NCBI RefSeq assembly: GCF_049800915.1 | Contig: NZ_JBNAFY010000010.1 | Span: 62,001-126,000 of the forward strand | Direction of reading: 5' to 3' | Origin: Amaricoccus macauensis_A | GTDB taxonomy: Bacteria > Pseudomonadota > Alphaproteobacteria > Rhodobacterales > Rhodobacteraceae | Length of the DNA: 64,000 nucleotides | Translations under genes and position numbers: made by a program | Notes under the pieces: model-generated | What the model was told of the DNA's origin: nothing | The model's database searches: none | What the model saw: only the letters and a program-made list of their open reading frames with translations | In this document: in pieces, positions 33,151 to 40,915 of the stretch | How the letters are laid out: each line of letters opens with the position of its first letter | Numbering within the stretch: position 1 is the stretch's first letter

Positions 33151-34758
33151 TCAGGAGGGCGGAGCCACCGCGGCCGGTGGTGCGGGAACCTCGCCCCTCA
33201 AGGTGCTCTTGAGCTCGCTGATGAGCAGGTCGAGCGGCATGTAATACGTGTGCAGCATGAACAGACCCAGCGGGATGATCACGAAGATCAGAAACAGCGC
33301 CAGGGCGATGAGCGTCCGCTTGACCCGTCGCTCCCGGCGGGTGCGGATGTAGGGGATCGTGGCCAGCGGCTGGAGGCCGAGATGGGTCGAGAGATCCACC
33401 GAGCGCCGGATGGAGCGGTTGAGCATCTCCAGAAGCACGACGATCCCGAGGCCCGCGCCCACGCCGCCGGCAACACCGGCCATCGCGATCAGCTTGCGGT
33501 TGGGGCTCTCCGGATAGGGCGATTCGATCGGCTGTTCGATCAGCGTCAGCCGCTGGCCCCGCGAACTCAGCTCGATCCGCTCGCCCACCCGCGCCTGGGC
33601 CAGCCGGGCGCTGGCCTCCTCGTAGCGCTGGTTCAGGTTCTGCATTTCGCTCTCGAGGCTGTTGAGTACCATCTCGTTGCGCGGTGTCGTCGCGATCGAG
33701 GCCTGGAGCTCGGCCAGCGTGTTCTCGATCATCTGCTTTTCCTGGGTGATGAATTCGAGACGGGCGTCGATCGGCGCGAGCTCGAGATCGAGCTCCGTGG
33801 CAGGCTCCGAGGAGCCGTCGCCGCTCTCGGGCGTGGCGCGGGTCTGGCGCTGTTCCTCGACCAGCTGTTCGAGATTGTTGATCTGGTGGTCGAGCACCCG
33901 GATCGCGGCGCTGGAGGGCGAATAGATCGCCAGTTTCTGCAGCCGCTCGCTCTTCAGCGCCTCGAGCTGCTCCTCCTCCGGCGTGCGGGTGTCGAACGTG
34001 CCTGACCGGCCCGTGCGCTCATAGACCCAGATCGCCGTGGCGCGCTCGTTGCGCAGCGAGGTCTCCTCCCGCTCGAGCGCGAGCAGGCGCTCCTGTTCGA
34101 TGAGTTGCTGCTGGCGGCGCGCCTCGAGACTGTCGGGCAGCGCCTCCACGTTCTCGGTCTTGAACTCGGCGATCTCGCGCGCCTTTTCCTGCAGCGATTC
34201 GGAGAGTTTCGCGACCTCGGTCTCGAAGAAATCCGACGTGCCCGTGGCCCGTTCGTTGCGGATGCGGACATTCTCCGCCAGGATCAGGTTGACCACCTCG
34301 TTGGCGCCGCGGGCGGCCAGCACGGCATTCGGCGCCTCGAAGGAGATCCGGACCACGATGGCACCGGGCGTCGGCCCGGTCCGGCCTACATCCTCGGGCT
34401 CGCTGCCGGTGAAGGTGATCCGCCCGGCCATGCTCTTGATGATGTCCTCGGCCGAGGCATCGGGGCTGTCGGCGAACATCTGGCTCTTCTCGGCGAGATC
34501 GAGAAGATTGGCCCGGGTCAGAACCCGCTGCTGGATGATCTGGATCTGCTCGTAGGGATCGATCGGCACCGTGGATTGCGCCAGATCGTCGGAAATCTGC
34601 TGCGGCTCCACGAGGATCCGGGCACCCGAGACATAGACCGGCGGCAGGATCGCCGCCACCGTGACACCCAGGGCGGCAATGAAACCGGAAACCAGAATGA
34701 AATAGGGCAGCCGTCGGAGGAACACCGCCCAGTAGAACTTCAGATCCAGATTTCCCAT
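33151..34758 (-). CDS. Wzz/GumC-type polysaccharide chain-length determinant
   Basis: A 535-residue inner-membrane protein. Membrane segments lie at about 15-37 and near 485-505, with another hydrophobic stretch at about 430-450. The periplasmic part between them is a long coiled coil. A Pro-rich motif (ESPYPESPNRKL) precedes the third hydrophobic segment, as in Wzz proteins. The C-terminal kinase is absent here and encoded separately by the next gene. It sets polymer length in Wzy-type assembly and links to the Wza exporter. It lies between the ATPase and CpsD genes in one leftward run. Confidence 0.93.
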   Translation of the reverse strand: MGNLDLKFYWAVFLRRLPYFILVSGFIAALGVTVAAILPPVYVSGARILVEPQQISDDLAQSTVPIDPYEQIQIIQQRVLTRANLLDLAEKSQMFADSPDASAEDIIKSMAGRITFTGSEPEDVGRTGPTPGAIVVRISFEAPNAVLAARGANEVVNLILAENVRIRNERATGTSDFFETEVAKLSESLQEKAREIAEFKTENVEALPDSLEARRQQQLIEQERLLALEREETSLRNERATAIWVYERTGRSGTFDTRTPEEEQLEALKSERLQKLAIYSPSSAAIRVLDHQINNLEQLVEEQRQTRATPESGDGSSEPATELDLELAPIDARLEFITQEKQMIENTLAELQASIATTPRNEMVLNSLESEMQNLNQRYEEASARLAQARVGERIELSSRGQRLTLIEQPIESPYPESPNRKLIAMAGVAGGVGAGLGIVVLLEMLNRSIRRSVDLSTHLGLQPLATIPYIRTRRERRVKRTLIALALFLIFVIIPLGLFMLHTYYMPLDLLISELKSTLRGEVPAPPAAVAPPS

Positions 34759-34788
34759 TTCCCGTGCTTCTCTAAATTCCCGGCCCGA

Positions 34789-35640
34789 TCAGCCGACCAG
34801 CTTCAGGTTGCCGTGCATGCGGCGATCCGTGACCACCTGTTCGACCACGCCGGCATCGATCAGATCCCGTCCGTCGGTAAAGGCATAGACCAGCGCGTAA
34901 TCGCAGATCTGGTTGACCAGGCGCGGCACGCCCCGCGAGGCGCGGTGCACGCATTCGCAGGCTGCCGGCGTGAAGATCTCCCGCGTGGCCCCGGCCACCG
35001 AGAGGCGATGGTTGATATAGGCCTCGACCTGCTCGGCAGACATGCCCGGCAGGTGGTATTCCGCCGCAACGCGCTGCGAGAACTGGGTGAGCTGGGGCTG
35101 GGCGATCAGGTCCCGAAGCTCGGGCTGGCCCACCAGCACGATCTGGATCAGCTCGTCCTTGTCCGCGTTGATGTTGGAGAACATCCGCAGCTCTTCGAGG
35201 GTTTCGGTGCTGAGATTCTGCGCCTCGTCGAAGATCAGCATGGTCCGCCGCCCGGAGGCGTATTCCTCGATGAGGAAATCCTGGAACTGGGCGAAGAGCT
35301 GCACATAGCTCGCACCGGTATCCGTGGGCACGCCGAGGGCCATCAGCACCCAGTGCAGCAGCTCGCCGCGGTTTCCTTGCGCGTTCGAGATCAGGCCGAC
35401 GGTGAATTCCTCGGGCAGCGTGCGGAGCAGATGGCGCAGAAGCGTGGTCTTGCCCGCGCCGATCTCGCCTGTGATCACGGTGATCGGCGCATGGGTGAGC
35501 ATGCCGTATTCGAGCATCGAATAGGCACGCGTGTGATTATCCGACCAGTAGAGGAAATCGGGATCCGGAAGAAGCGTGAAAGGCCGCTCGGTGAGGCCAA
35601 AATGGTCCGTGTAGATCGCCAAGTTACTCGTCATTCCCAT
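34789..35640 (-). CDS. ExeA-like secretion/exosortase-associated AAA ATPase
   Basis: A 283-residue ATPase. GEIGAGKTTLLRHLL is Walker A (about residue 45) and TMLIFDEAQNL is Walker B. The start, FGLTERPFTLLPDPDFLYWS, is the hallmark of the ExeA/GspA-like ATPases found in PEP-CTERM/exosortase polysaccharide loci. Its exact step is unknown; it may energise surface assembly. It is first in the leftward run ATPase, Wzz, CpsD, GMC and Tat protein. Two start codons are possible (ATG 35640 or 35634). A promoter must lie in the 203 bp upstream. Confidence 0.88.
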   Translation of the reverse strand: MGMTSNLAIYTDHFGLTERPFTLLPDPDFLYWSDNHTRAYSMLEYGMLTHAPITVITGEIGAGKTTLLRHLLRTLPEEFTVGLISNAQGNRGELLHWVLMALGVPTDTGASYVQLFAQFQDFLIEEYASGRRTMLIFDEAQNLSTETLEELRMFSNINADKDELIQIVLVGQPELRDLIAQPQLTQFSQRVAAEYHLPGMSAEQVEAYINHRLSVAGATREIFTPAACECVHRASRGVPRLVNQICDYALVYAFTDGRDLIDAGVVEQVVTDRRMHGNLKLVG

Positions 35641-35721
35641 TGTTACGCGACACGCCCTCCGAGAAGGGCACGCTTTTCGCCGCCCCGCTCTTTGGCATCT
35701 TTGGCGTGCATTCTACAGGCT

Positions 35722-35788
35722 TGTACACCTCATATCACGTAATTAATCGAGACAAGAATAACAGGTGAGCGAGTGTGACGTGTACACC
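35722..35788 (-). promoter_or_regulatory. Possible promoter/operator of the ATPase-Wzz-CpsD run
   Basis: This is AT-rich compared with its surroundings. On the reverse strand, TTGTCT is followed 15 bases later by TATGAG, a poor but plausible -35/-10 pair about 85 bp from the gene. TGTACACC occurs at 35722-35729 and 35781-35788, bracketing the pair, and the second copy sits in the palindrome GTGTACAC. This could be an operator. Confidence 0.35.
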
Positions 35789-35843
35789 GGGGGCCGACAT
35801 TGACCGGGCCTGATCGGGCAGACCGGGCGGACCCGCGGGCGCG

Positions 35844-36221
35844 TCAGCTCAGCGCACCCAGATGCTTCTCGAGCGCCTCGCGCAGGTCGGGCACCATGAA
35901 GGGCTTGGCCACGAAATGGTCCACCGAGGCACCGGCCTGGTCCTGGTAGGCCTTTGATGTGGCAAGGAAAACCGGGATCGAGCTCAGGCCCGGATCGGCC
36001 TTGATCTTCTCGGCGAGCTCCACGCCGGACATGCCGGGCATGTTCAGGTCCGAGATCACCACGTCGAATTTCTTGGCGCCGAGCTGGTCGAGCGCGGCCT
36101 CGGCGCTGGCGGCCACCGCCACGTCGATGACGCCGATTTCCTTGAGCACGAGCCGGGCCATGGCGCGCATCGTCTGCTGATCGTCTACCACTAGGGCGGC
36201 TATGCTCTTGGCGTCTGGCAT
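35844..36221 (-). CDS. Single-domain response regulator (CheY-like)
   Basis: A 125-residue receiver without an output domain. VVDDQQTMR gives the acidic pair, VISDLNMPGMSG the phospho-Asp, LATSK the switch Thr and VAKPF the conserved Lys. It resembles CheY rather than a transcription factor. It lies upstream of the polysaccharide ATPase gene on the same strand but 203 bp away, so it is probably separate. It may tie chemotaxis or a phosphorelay to surface polysaccharide. ATG 36221 (MPDAKSIAALVV) is preferred; the frame's longer N-terminal extension is not receiver-like. Confidence 0.9.
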   Translation of the reverse strand: MPDAKSIAALVVDDQQTMRAMARLVLKEIGVIDVAVAASAEAALDQLGAKKFDVVISDLNMPGMSGVELAEKIKADPGLSSIPVFLATSKAYQDQAGASVDHFVAKPFMVPDLREALEKHLGALS

Positions 36222-36799
36222 TTCTCTACTCTCTGACCGAGGCTTGTTGAGCCGCACCTTTGGCCGGGAAGCGTTAAGAAGTCCCGAATCCGGGGGTGAG
36301 TTCCGGTGCGAGGCGCGCATTTTCGCAGTCTCGTGCCGGCTGGTGCCCGGGGGGCGGAATTTCCCAAGGTTAACAGCGCCCTGGCCCATGCCACTTCAAT
36401 GCATATTCGATGCATATTTCATGCATATGTTTTTCGCACGAACGGGAAAGGTTAACGGGGGGTGGGTGGCATGGCCCAGCGTTTCAAACGGGGCGCAGGG
36501 TGCTTCGTTCAGAGGGAGAGTGGGGGCTGATAATGGAGTGTATGGGGCTTACCAAGCGAGCCGGTTTTGTCCTGGGGTTTTCTCCCGCTCAAACGACTGG
36601 ATTTTCGTACGGTATGGGAGAGGGACAGAAACGGCCGTTTTAGGCGCAAAGGTTCTGGCATGGGGTTTGTATCCAGTGTGCGGGACAAAGCGGGCCTTCG
36701 CTGCATAATCGACGCAAGTCTGCCGCATGCGGCCCGCGATCGGAATGGTACGCGCGAAATGTGATCTTCAGTACATGGGCGTACGAATATTTCGATCAG
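36222..36799. other. Gene-poor region between response regulator and TetR gene
   Basis: A 578-bp region with no convincing gene: the frames here lack family-like features and have odd composition. It contains three phased ATGCATAT repeats (36399-36428) and a 12-bp palindrome AAACGGCCGTTT (36629-36640). It could hold regulatory sites or a small RNA. I could not identify either. Confidence 0.4.
36399..36428. repeat. Three ATGCATAT repeats phased at 11 bp
   Basis: ATGCATAT occurs at 36399, 36410 and 36421, exactly 11 bp apart, each with an ATGCAT palindrome. The copies fall on the same helical face. They lie about 180 bp upstream of the leftward response-regulator start, so they may bind a regulator cooperatively. 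Confidence 0.5.
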
Positions 36800-37408
36800 T
36801 CAGCGCGCACGATCCGGTCGGAGCGCATCAAAGGCTGCGTCCAGTTTCACGCTGAGGGATGTGTCCCGCCCGGGGGTGAAGTGGGCCAGCGCGACGTCGA
36901 GGCAGGCGAAGGACGCGTGGACCAACGCATCCGCTTCCAAGCGCCGGGCGTCCGCGTCGCCGAGGCGTCGCGCGATCTCGGGTGCAAGTCCGACAGCCCA
37001 GGCAATATGCTTTTCGAGCGTATGGGCGCGCAGGCTTGCCGTGCTGTTGACCACGCGCATCGTTCTGGCTGCGCCTTCGGGATCGCGATCGACATTGTCG
37101 GCCAGCACATCGTAGCCGCGGCGCAGGGACACCCAGACGTCTTCGTCCCGAGGCCGGGCCTTCACGGCCTCGATGATCCTTTCGCCGAAGGCGGCATGGC
37201 CCGCGACCACTACGTCTTCTTTCGTGGGGAAGTAACGGAAAAAGCTGCGTCGCGAAATGCCGGACGCGGCCGCGATGTCGTCCACCGTCACGGCGTCGAA
37301 CCCTTTTTCATCGAAGAGTGCGAGCGCGTGGGCGGCGATGGATGCCGTTACAGCCTCTGCCTTGATCGTCCTGAGGGAACGGCCTGAACCATCAGCTACG
37401 CTCGTCAT
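36800..37408 (-). CDS. TetR-family transcriptional regulator
   Basis: About 202 residues. The N-terminal helix-turn-helix reads FDAVTVDDIAAASGISRRSFFRYFPTKED, in parts, a clear TetR signature with FFRYF in the recognition helix. The C-terminal ~140 residues form an effector-binding helical domain of no specific match. It is divergent from the aldo/keto reductase across a short gap with an inverted repeat, so it probably represses itself and that gene. ATG 37408 (MTSVADG) is used, with GAGG nearby upstream. Confidence 0.9.
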   Translation of the reverse strand: MTSVADGSGRSLRTIKAEAVTASIAAHALALFDEKGFDAVTVDDIAAASGISRRSFFRYFPTKEDVVVAGHAAFGERIIEAVKARPRDEDVWVSLRRGYDVLADNVDRDPEGAARTMRVVNSTASLRAHTLEKHIAWAVGLAPEIARRLGDADARRLEADALVHASFACLDVALAHFTPGRDTSLSVKLDAAFDALRPDRAR

Positions 37409-37427
37409 TGACACCTCGCGCATAAAA

Positions 37428-37442
37428 TGGCACTTAGTGCCA
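37428..37442. promoter_or_regulatory. Inverted repeat in TetR/reductase divergent promoter
   Basis: TGGCAC-TTA-GTGCCA is a perfect inverted repeat. A similar half, TACTTAATGCC, follows at about 37450-37460. It lies between the divergent TetR and aldo/keto reductase starts, the usual place for a TetR operator. Confidence 0.65.
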
Positions 37443-37491
37443 AATAAATTACTTAATGCCGATTTCGGCATGTCACACACAGGAGACGAGC

Positions 37492-38481
37492 TTGAATACC
37501 GAACGTCAAGAGAACTCGCTTCCATCCCGCAAGCTCGGCCGAAACGGCCCAGAGGTGTCAGCCATCGGCTACGGGGCAATGGGCATCACCGAGCATTACG
37601 GACCGGACACCACGAACGACGCCGTTAGGACGATCCGTCACGCCCATGAGATCGGCGTGACGTTTTTCGACACCGCCGAGATGTATGGCTGGGGTCACAA
37701 TGAACGCGTTGTGGGAAAGGCACTGGCGCCCGTGCGGGACGACGTAGTGATCGCCACCAAGTTCGGCTGGACTCGCGACTACGGCTACGACAGCCGACCC
37801 GAGCATATCCGCGAGGTTCTCGACAACAGTCTGCGCTTTCTCGGCGTGGAGCATGTCGATGTCCTGTATCAGCATCGCGTCGATCCCGACGTGCCGATCG
37901 AGGACGTGGCGGGGACGGTCAAAGACCTTATCGAGGCGGGCAAGGTCGGCCATTTCGGGCTCAGCGAGGCGGGGCCGGAGACCATCCGCCGCGCCCATGC
38001 GATTCAACCGGTGGCGATGCTTCAGACCGAGTATTCGCTGTTTGAACGCGATGTCGAGCAGCTGTTTCCCGTGCTAAGAGACTGCGGCATCGGCTTCGTG
38101 CCCTACGCGCCGCTCGGCCGCGGTTTCCTGACCGGGACGGCCAAGCCGGCGGACCAGTACGACGAGAGCGACATGCGCAGCTTCGATCCGCGCTGGCAGC
38201 CCGGCGCCTTCGAGAAGAACGTAGAGGCGGTGCGCCAGCTCGAAACCCTTGCCGAGGAACGCGGGGCCAAGATCTCGCAATTGGCCTTGGCCTGGCTGCT
38301 GGCGCAGGGCGACGAAATCGTTCCCATCCCCGGCACGCGCAACATCGCGCGCCTGGAGGAAAATGTCGGCGCCGCCCGGCTTACGCTCTCCGCCGATGAC
38401 CTTCGACGCATCGCCGAGATCCTTCCCGCCGGTGGGTTCGGCGCGCGGTACCCGGATGCGGTGATGCCAGAATGGACATGA
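37492..38481 (+). CDS. Aldo/keto reductase
   Basis: A 329-residue (alpha/beta)8 NADPH-dependent reductase. Landmarks are SAIGYGAMGITEHYG, FFDTAEMYGWGHNE (Asp and Tyr of the catalytic tetrad), VIATKFGW (Lys), DVLYQHRVDP (His) and the NADPH-binding region VPIPGTRNIARLEENV. It reduces an aldehyde or ketone; substrate unknown. TTG 37492 is taken as start because AGGAGA at 37481-37486 sits five bases before it, and the product then begins as in the family. It is probably controlled by the divergent TetR gene and seems unrelated to polysaccharide synthesis. Confidence 0.9.
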   Translation: MNTERQENSLPSRKLGRNGPEVSAIGYGAMGITEHYGPDTTNDAVRTIRHAHEIGVTFFDTAEMYGWGHNERVVGKALAPVRDDVVIATKFGWTRDYGYDSRPEHIREVLDNSLRFLGVEHVDVLYQHRVDPDVPIEDVAGTVKDLIEAGKVGHFGLSEAGPETIRRAHAIQPVAMLQTEYSLFERDVEQLFPVLRDCGIGFVPYAPLGRGFLTGTAKPADQYDESDMRSFDPRWQPGAFEKNVEAVRQLETLAEERGAKISQLALAWLLAQGDEIVPIPGTRNIARLEENVGAARLTLSADDLRRIAEILPAGGFGARYPDAVMPEWT

Positions 38482-38903
38482 CCGATGCCACCCGAAGATG
38501 CGCGCGGCGTCCCCGGTGAAAGCCGGGGTCGTCAAGCGCGTCGCGGCCTAATAAGGGCAGCCGATCGCGAGAAGCCGGGATCGTGCAACTCGCCTCCAAG
38601 GTATGGCCATGCGTAGAGATCGGAAGAGGTGTTCTGGGCAGTGTCGCAGAGCGCACACCGAATTCAGATTTGCTGCGTCGTGAGTTCCGTTCTGCACTTG
38701 AAGAATTGGGCCGCATTGGGGATCGACCTACCAAAGCCGACATTCATCCATCCCGCAGCAAAGGACTATCTGGGCTCCTTCGGGACCTTCTTCGCACCGC
38801 ACGCCTGTCGCACGGGCTTGATCGGCGCGACATGAAGCGCACCATGATCCGGATGTGTCCCGGCCTGCTATCCGGGAGGCCTGACCCCGGGGAGGATCGA
38901 GAA
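38482..38903. other. Intergenic region, no gene recognised
   Basis: A 422-bp stretch between the reductase and the proteasome-type gene. Frames are open but lack family-like content; the one continuing into the next gene has a plain ribosome-binding site inside it (38889-38895), so the upstream part is non-coding. No repeat or hairpin stands out. Confidence 0.4.
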
Positions 38904-39599
38904 ATGACTGTCGTGCTTGCCACCGTGTGCCGGGATGGAGTCGTGCTCGGCTCGGATTCCCAGATCACCGACAAGGGGCGGGGGATGACATACCCGGCCG
39001 AGAAGCTGCACCCGCTGGGCGATCTCGCGGCCTGGGGCGGCAGCGGCGCGCGCTCGGTGCTCACCGATGTCGAGAATTGCTTCAACCAGAACAGCGCGGC
39101 GATCCTGGAGGCCCCCGACATCGGGCGGGCCTTGCAGGAACAGGTGCTCCCGATCCTCCGCCATCACTACGACACCTTCATTCCCGACGTGCCGGGGGAG
39201 GAAGGCGGCGGGACACCCTCGGCCTATGTGATGGCCGCCGGATGGCGGGACGGGGCGCCGTGGATCACGGAGATCACGCCCTCGGGCATGATCGGACACT
39301 ACGCCGATATCGGGTTCCATGCCATCGGCAGCGGTGCGCCCATGGCCCAGCAGGCCGGATCGCTTCTCTCCCACTTCCACCTGACCGAGCGCTCGCTGCG
39401 TTTCGGCTGCGCGGCGGTGCTGCGGGTGCTGAAGGCGCTCGATCTCACCTCTCCCAGCGTCGGCGAGCCGTTCAGCCTGTGCCGCATCAACGAGGACGGT
39501 GCCCACCATCTCGACGCGGAGGAGATCGAGGAGGTGGGCGACCTCGTGCGGCGCTGGGAGGAGGCCGAACAGGCCGCCATCGCCGATATCTTCGATTGA
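38904..39599 (+). CDS. Proteasome-type Ntn hydrolase (small, stand-alone)
   Basis: A 231-residue protein. After Met removal the chain begins with Thr (TVVLATVCRDGVVLGSDSQ). Counting that Thr as residue 1, Asp17 (GSDS) and Lys33 (PAEKL) fall exactly at the catalytic positions of proteasome beta subunits and HslV. The GSGARSVLTDVENCF segment and later strands fit the four-layered fold. No propeptide and no partner ATPase gene are present nearby, so its targets and ring form are unknown. ATG 38904 has GGGGAGG at 38889-38895. Confidence 0.8.
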   Translation: MTVVLATVCRDGVVLGSDSQITDKGRGMTYPAEKLHPLGDLAAWGGSGARSVLTDVENCFNQNSAAILEAPDIGRALQEQVLPILRHHYDTFIPDVPGEEGGGTPSAYVMAAGWRDGAPWITEITPSGMIGHYADIGFHAIGSGAPMAQQAGSLLSHFHLTERSLRFGCAAVLRVLKALDLTSPSVGEPFSLCRINEDGAHHLDAEEIEEVGDLVRRWEEAEQAAIADIFD

Positions 39600-39865
39600 G
39601 CGCGGCTGGTGGGGGCGGGGAGAGGCGGCCGGCTCCGGGCTCATTTTCCATCCGAGCCAGGCCCATCTGGCACGGGACGAGGTGCGAAGCACCGCCGTGC
39701 CAAGCGCCGGACCGTCCCGGAGGTCTGGCGCTTTTTCAGGGTTGCGCAACGTTCGGGCGTTCAGGTGTCGGCACCATAAATCGCCTCCAGCCGTCGTTTC
39801 GGCGCCATCCCCCGGTCCGCCGCAGGCACGGCTATGCCGAGGCGGCGCACTTTGGGTCATTCAGA

Positions 39866-39916
39866 TGACCAAAATCCTTTTTCAGGCGGCTATTCCGCCT
39901 GAAACGGTTTTGGTCA
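39866..39916. repeat. Palindromic REP-like element
   Basis: A 51-bp imperfect inverted repeat: TGACCAAAATCC ... CAGGCGG-CTATT-CCGCCTG ... CGGTTTTGGTCA. It overlaps the stop codon of the adjacent glycosyltransferase gene. The same arm sequences recur in the array at 57930-58087, so it is a dispersed family. It may act as a terminator or mRNA stabiliser. Confidence 0.8.
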
Positions 39917-40915
39917 GTACCCCGCCCGCCAGACCTTGCGCCGGGCCCAGACATCGGCCCAGACATCGGCGGATTCCTTCAAGGAGGCCTTGCCCGTCAG
40001 CGTGCCGAGCGTGCGCGTGGCGATGAGCCGGGTGAGCGGGAACATCCCGTAGAAGAACCGGCCCACCGGGCGCTGCCACTTCGGGAAATGCCGGTCGATC
40101 AGGGCGATCTTGCCGGTCATGAGCTTGACCATCCGGTCGGAGCGGACGGTCTCGGAGGCGCCGCCGTAATGGATGATGGTCGAATTGGGCGTGACCCGGG
40201 GCCGTGCGCCCAGGGTGTTGCGCGCCCGCAGGCAGAGATCGGCCTCCTCGCCATACATGAAGAAGGCGGGATCGAAGCCGCCGAGCGTATCCCACATCTC
40301 CTTGGTGATCAGCAGGTAGCAGCCCTGGACGATGTCGACCTCGCGCTCGGTGTCGCGCGGCCAGCCGCCATAGCCCTCGGCATTGAAGAAGGCCGAGTTG
40401 GGAAAGATCGCGGTCAGCCCCGACATGCGGCAGAAGCAGTTCCAGACCGTCATGCGCTGCCAGCAAGAGGAGGGGTTGAGGCTCATGTCGCCGAAGAGCG
40501 TGCGCCCGCCCCAGATGCCCGCCTCCGGATTGGCCTCGGCGAAGGCCACGAGCTTGTCGATCGCGTTGTCGAGCACCACGGTGTCGGGGTTGAGCAGCAG
40601 GAGATACTTGCCGTGCGCGCGCCGGGCGGCCTCGTTGTTGCCGCCGGCAAAGCCCAGGTTGTCGGAGCGCGCATCGAGCACCATTTCGGGGAACTCGGCT
40701 GCCATCGCCTCCGCCGAGCCGTCCTGGCTGTTGTTGTCGACGACGATCACCTCATGGGGGATCGTCGTCTGGTCCCGCACGCTGCGCAGGCATTCGAGCG
40801 TCATCTCGCGGGTGTTGTAGCTGATGACCAGCACGGAGACGACCGGTGTCGCGCCTGTCTCGGGCTTCGGGTCGGCAGGGGAGGGGGAGGCGTCTTGCAT
40901 GGGAAGCGGGCTCAC
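39914..40915 (-). CDS. Family 2 glycosyltransferase (rhamnosyltransferase-like)
   Basis: A 333-residue GT-A enzyme. VSVLVISYNTREMTLECL opens the fold, VVDNNSQDGS follows, then NLGFAGGNNEAARRA, LLLNPDTVV (DxD-type site) and later FDPAFFMYGEEADLCLR, all typical of WbbL-like rhamnosyltransferases. It is translationally coupled to the exosortase gene: the GTG start at 40915 overlaps that stop as GTGA. An ATG at 40900 is an alternative. It adds a sugar to the growing repeat unit; donor uncertain. Confidence 0.92.
   Translation of the reverse strand: MSPLPMQDASPSPADPKPETGATPVVSVLVISYNTREMTLECLRSVRDQTTIPHEVIVVDNNSQDGSAEAMAAEFPEMVLDARSDNLGFAGGNNEAARRAHGKYLLLLNPDTVVLDNAIDKLVAFAEANPEAGIWGGRTLFGDMSLNPSSCWQRMTVWNCFCRMSGLTAIFPNSAFFNAEGYGGWPRDTEREVDIVQGCYLLITKEMWDTLGGFDPAFFMYGEEADLCLRARNTLGARPRVTPNSTIIHYGGASETVRSDRMVKLMTGKIALIDRHFPKWQRPVGRFFYGMFPLTRLIATRTLGTLTGKASLKESADVWADVWARRKVWRAGY

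Noticed and set aside
36202..36708. 168-codon plus-strand frame beside the response regulator
   Set aside because: It partly overlaps the response-regulator start, has odd composition, and no motif or ribosome-binding site.
38615..38640. AGATCGGAAGAG, resembling sequencing-adapter sequence
   Set aside because: The next bases do not continue the adapter and the surrounding sequence is uninterrupted, so it looks like a chance match.
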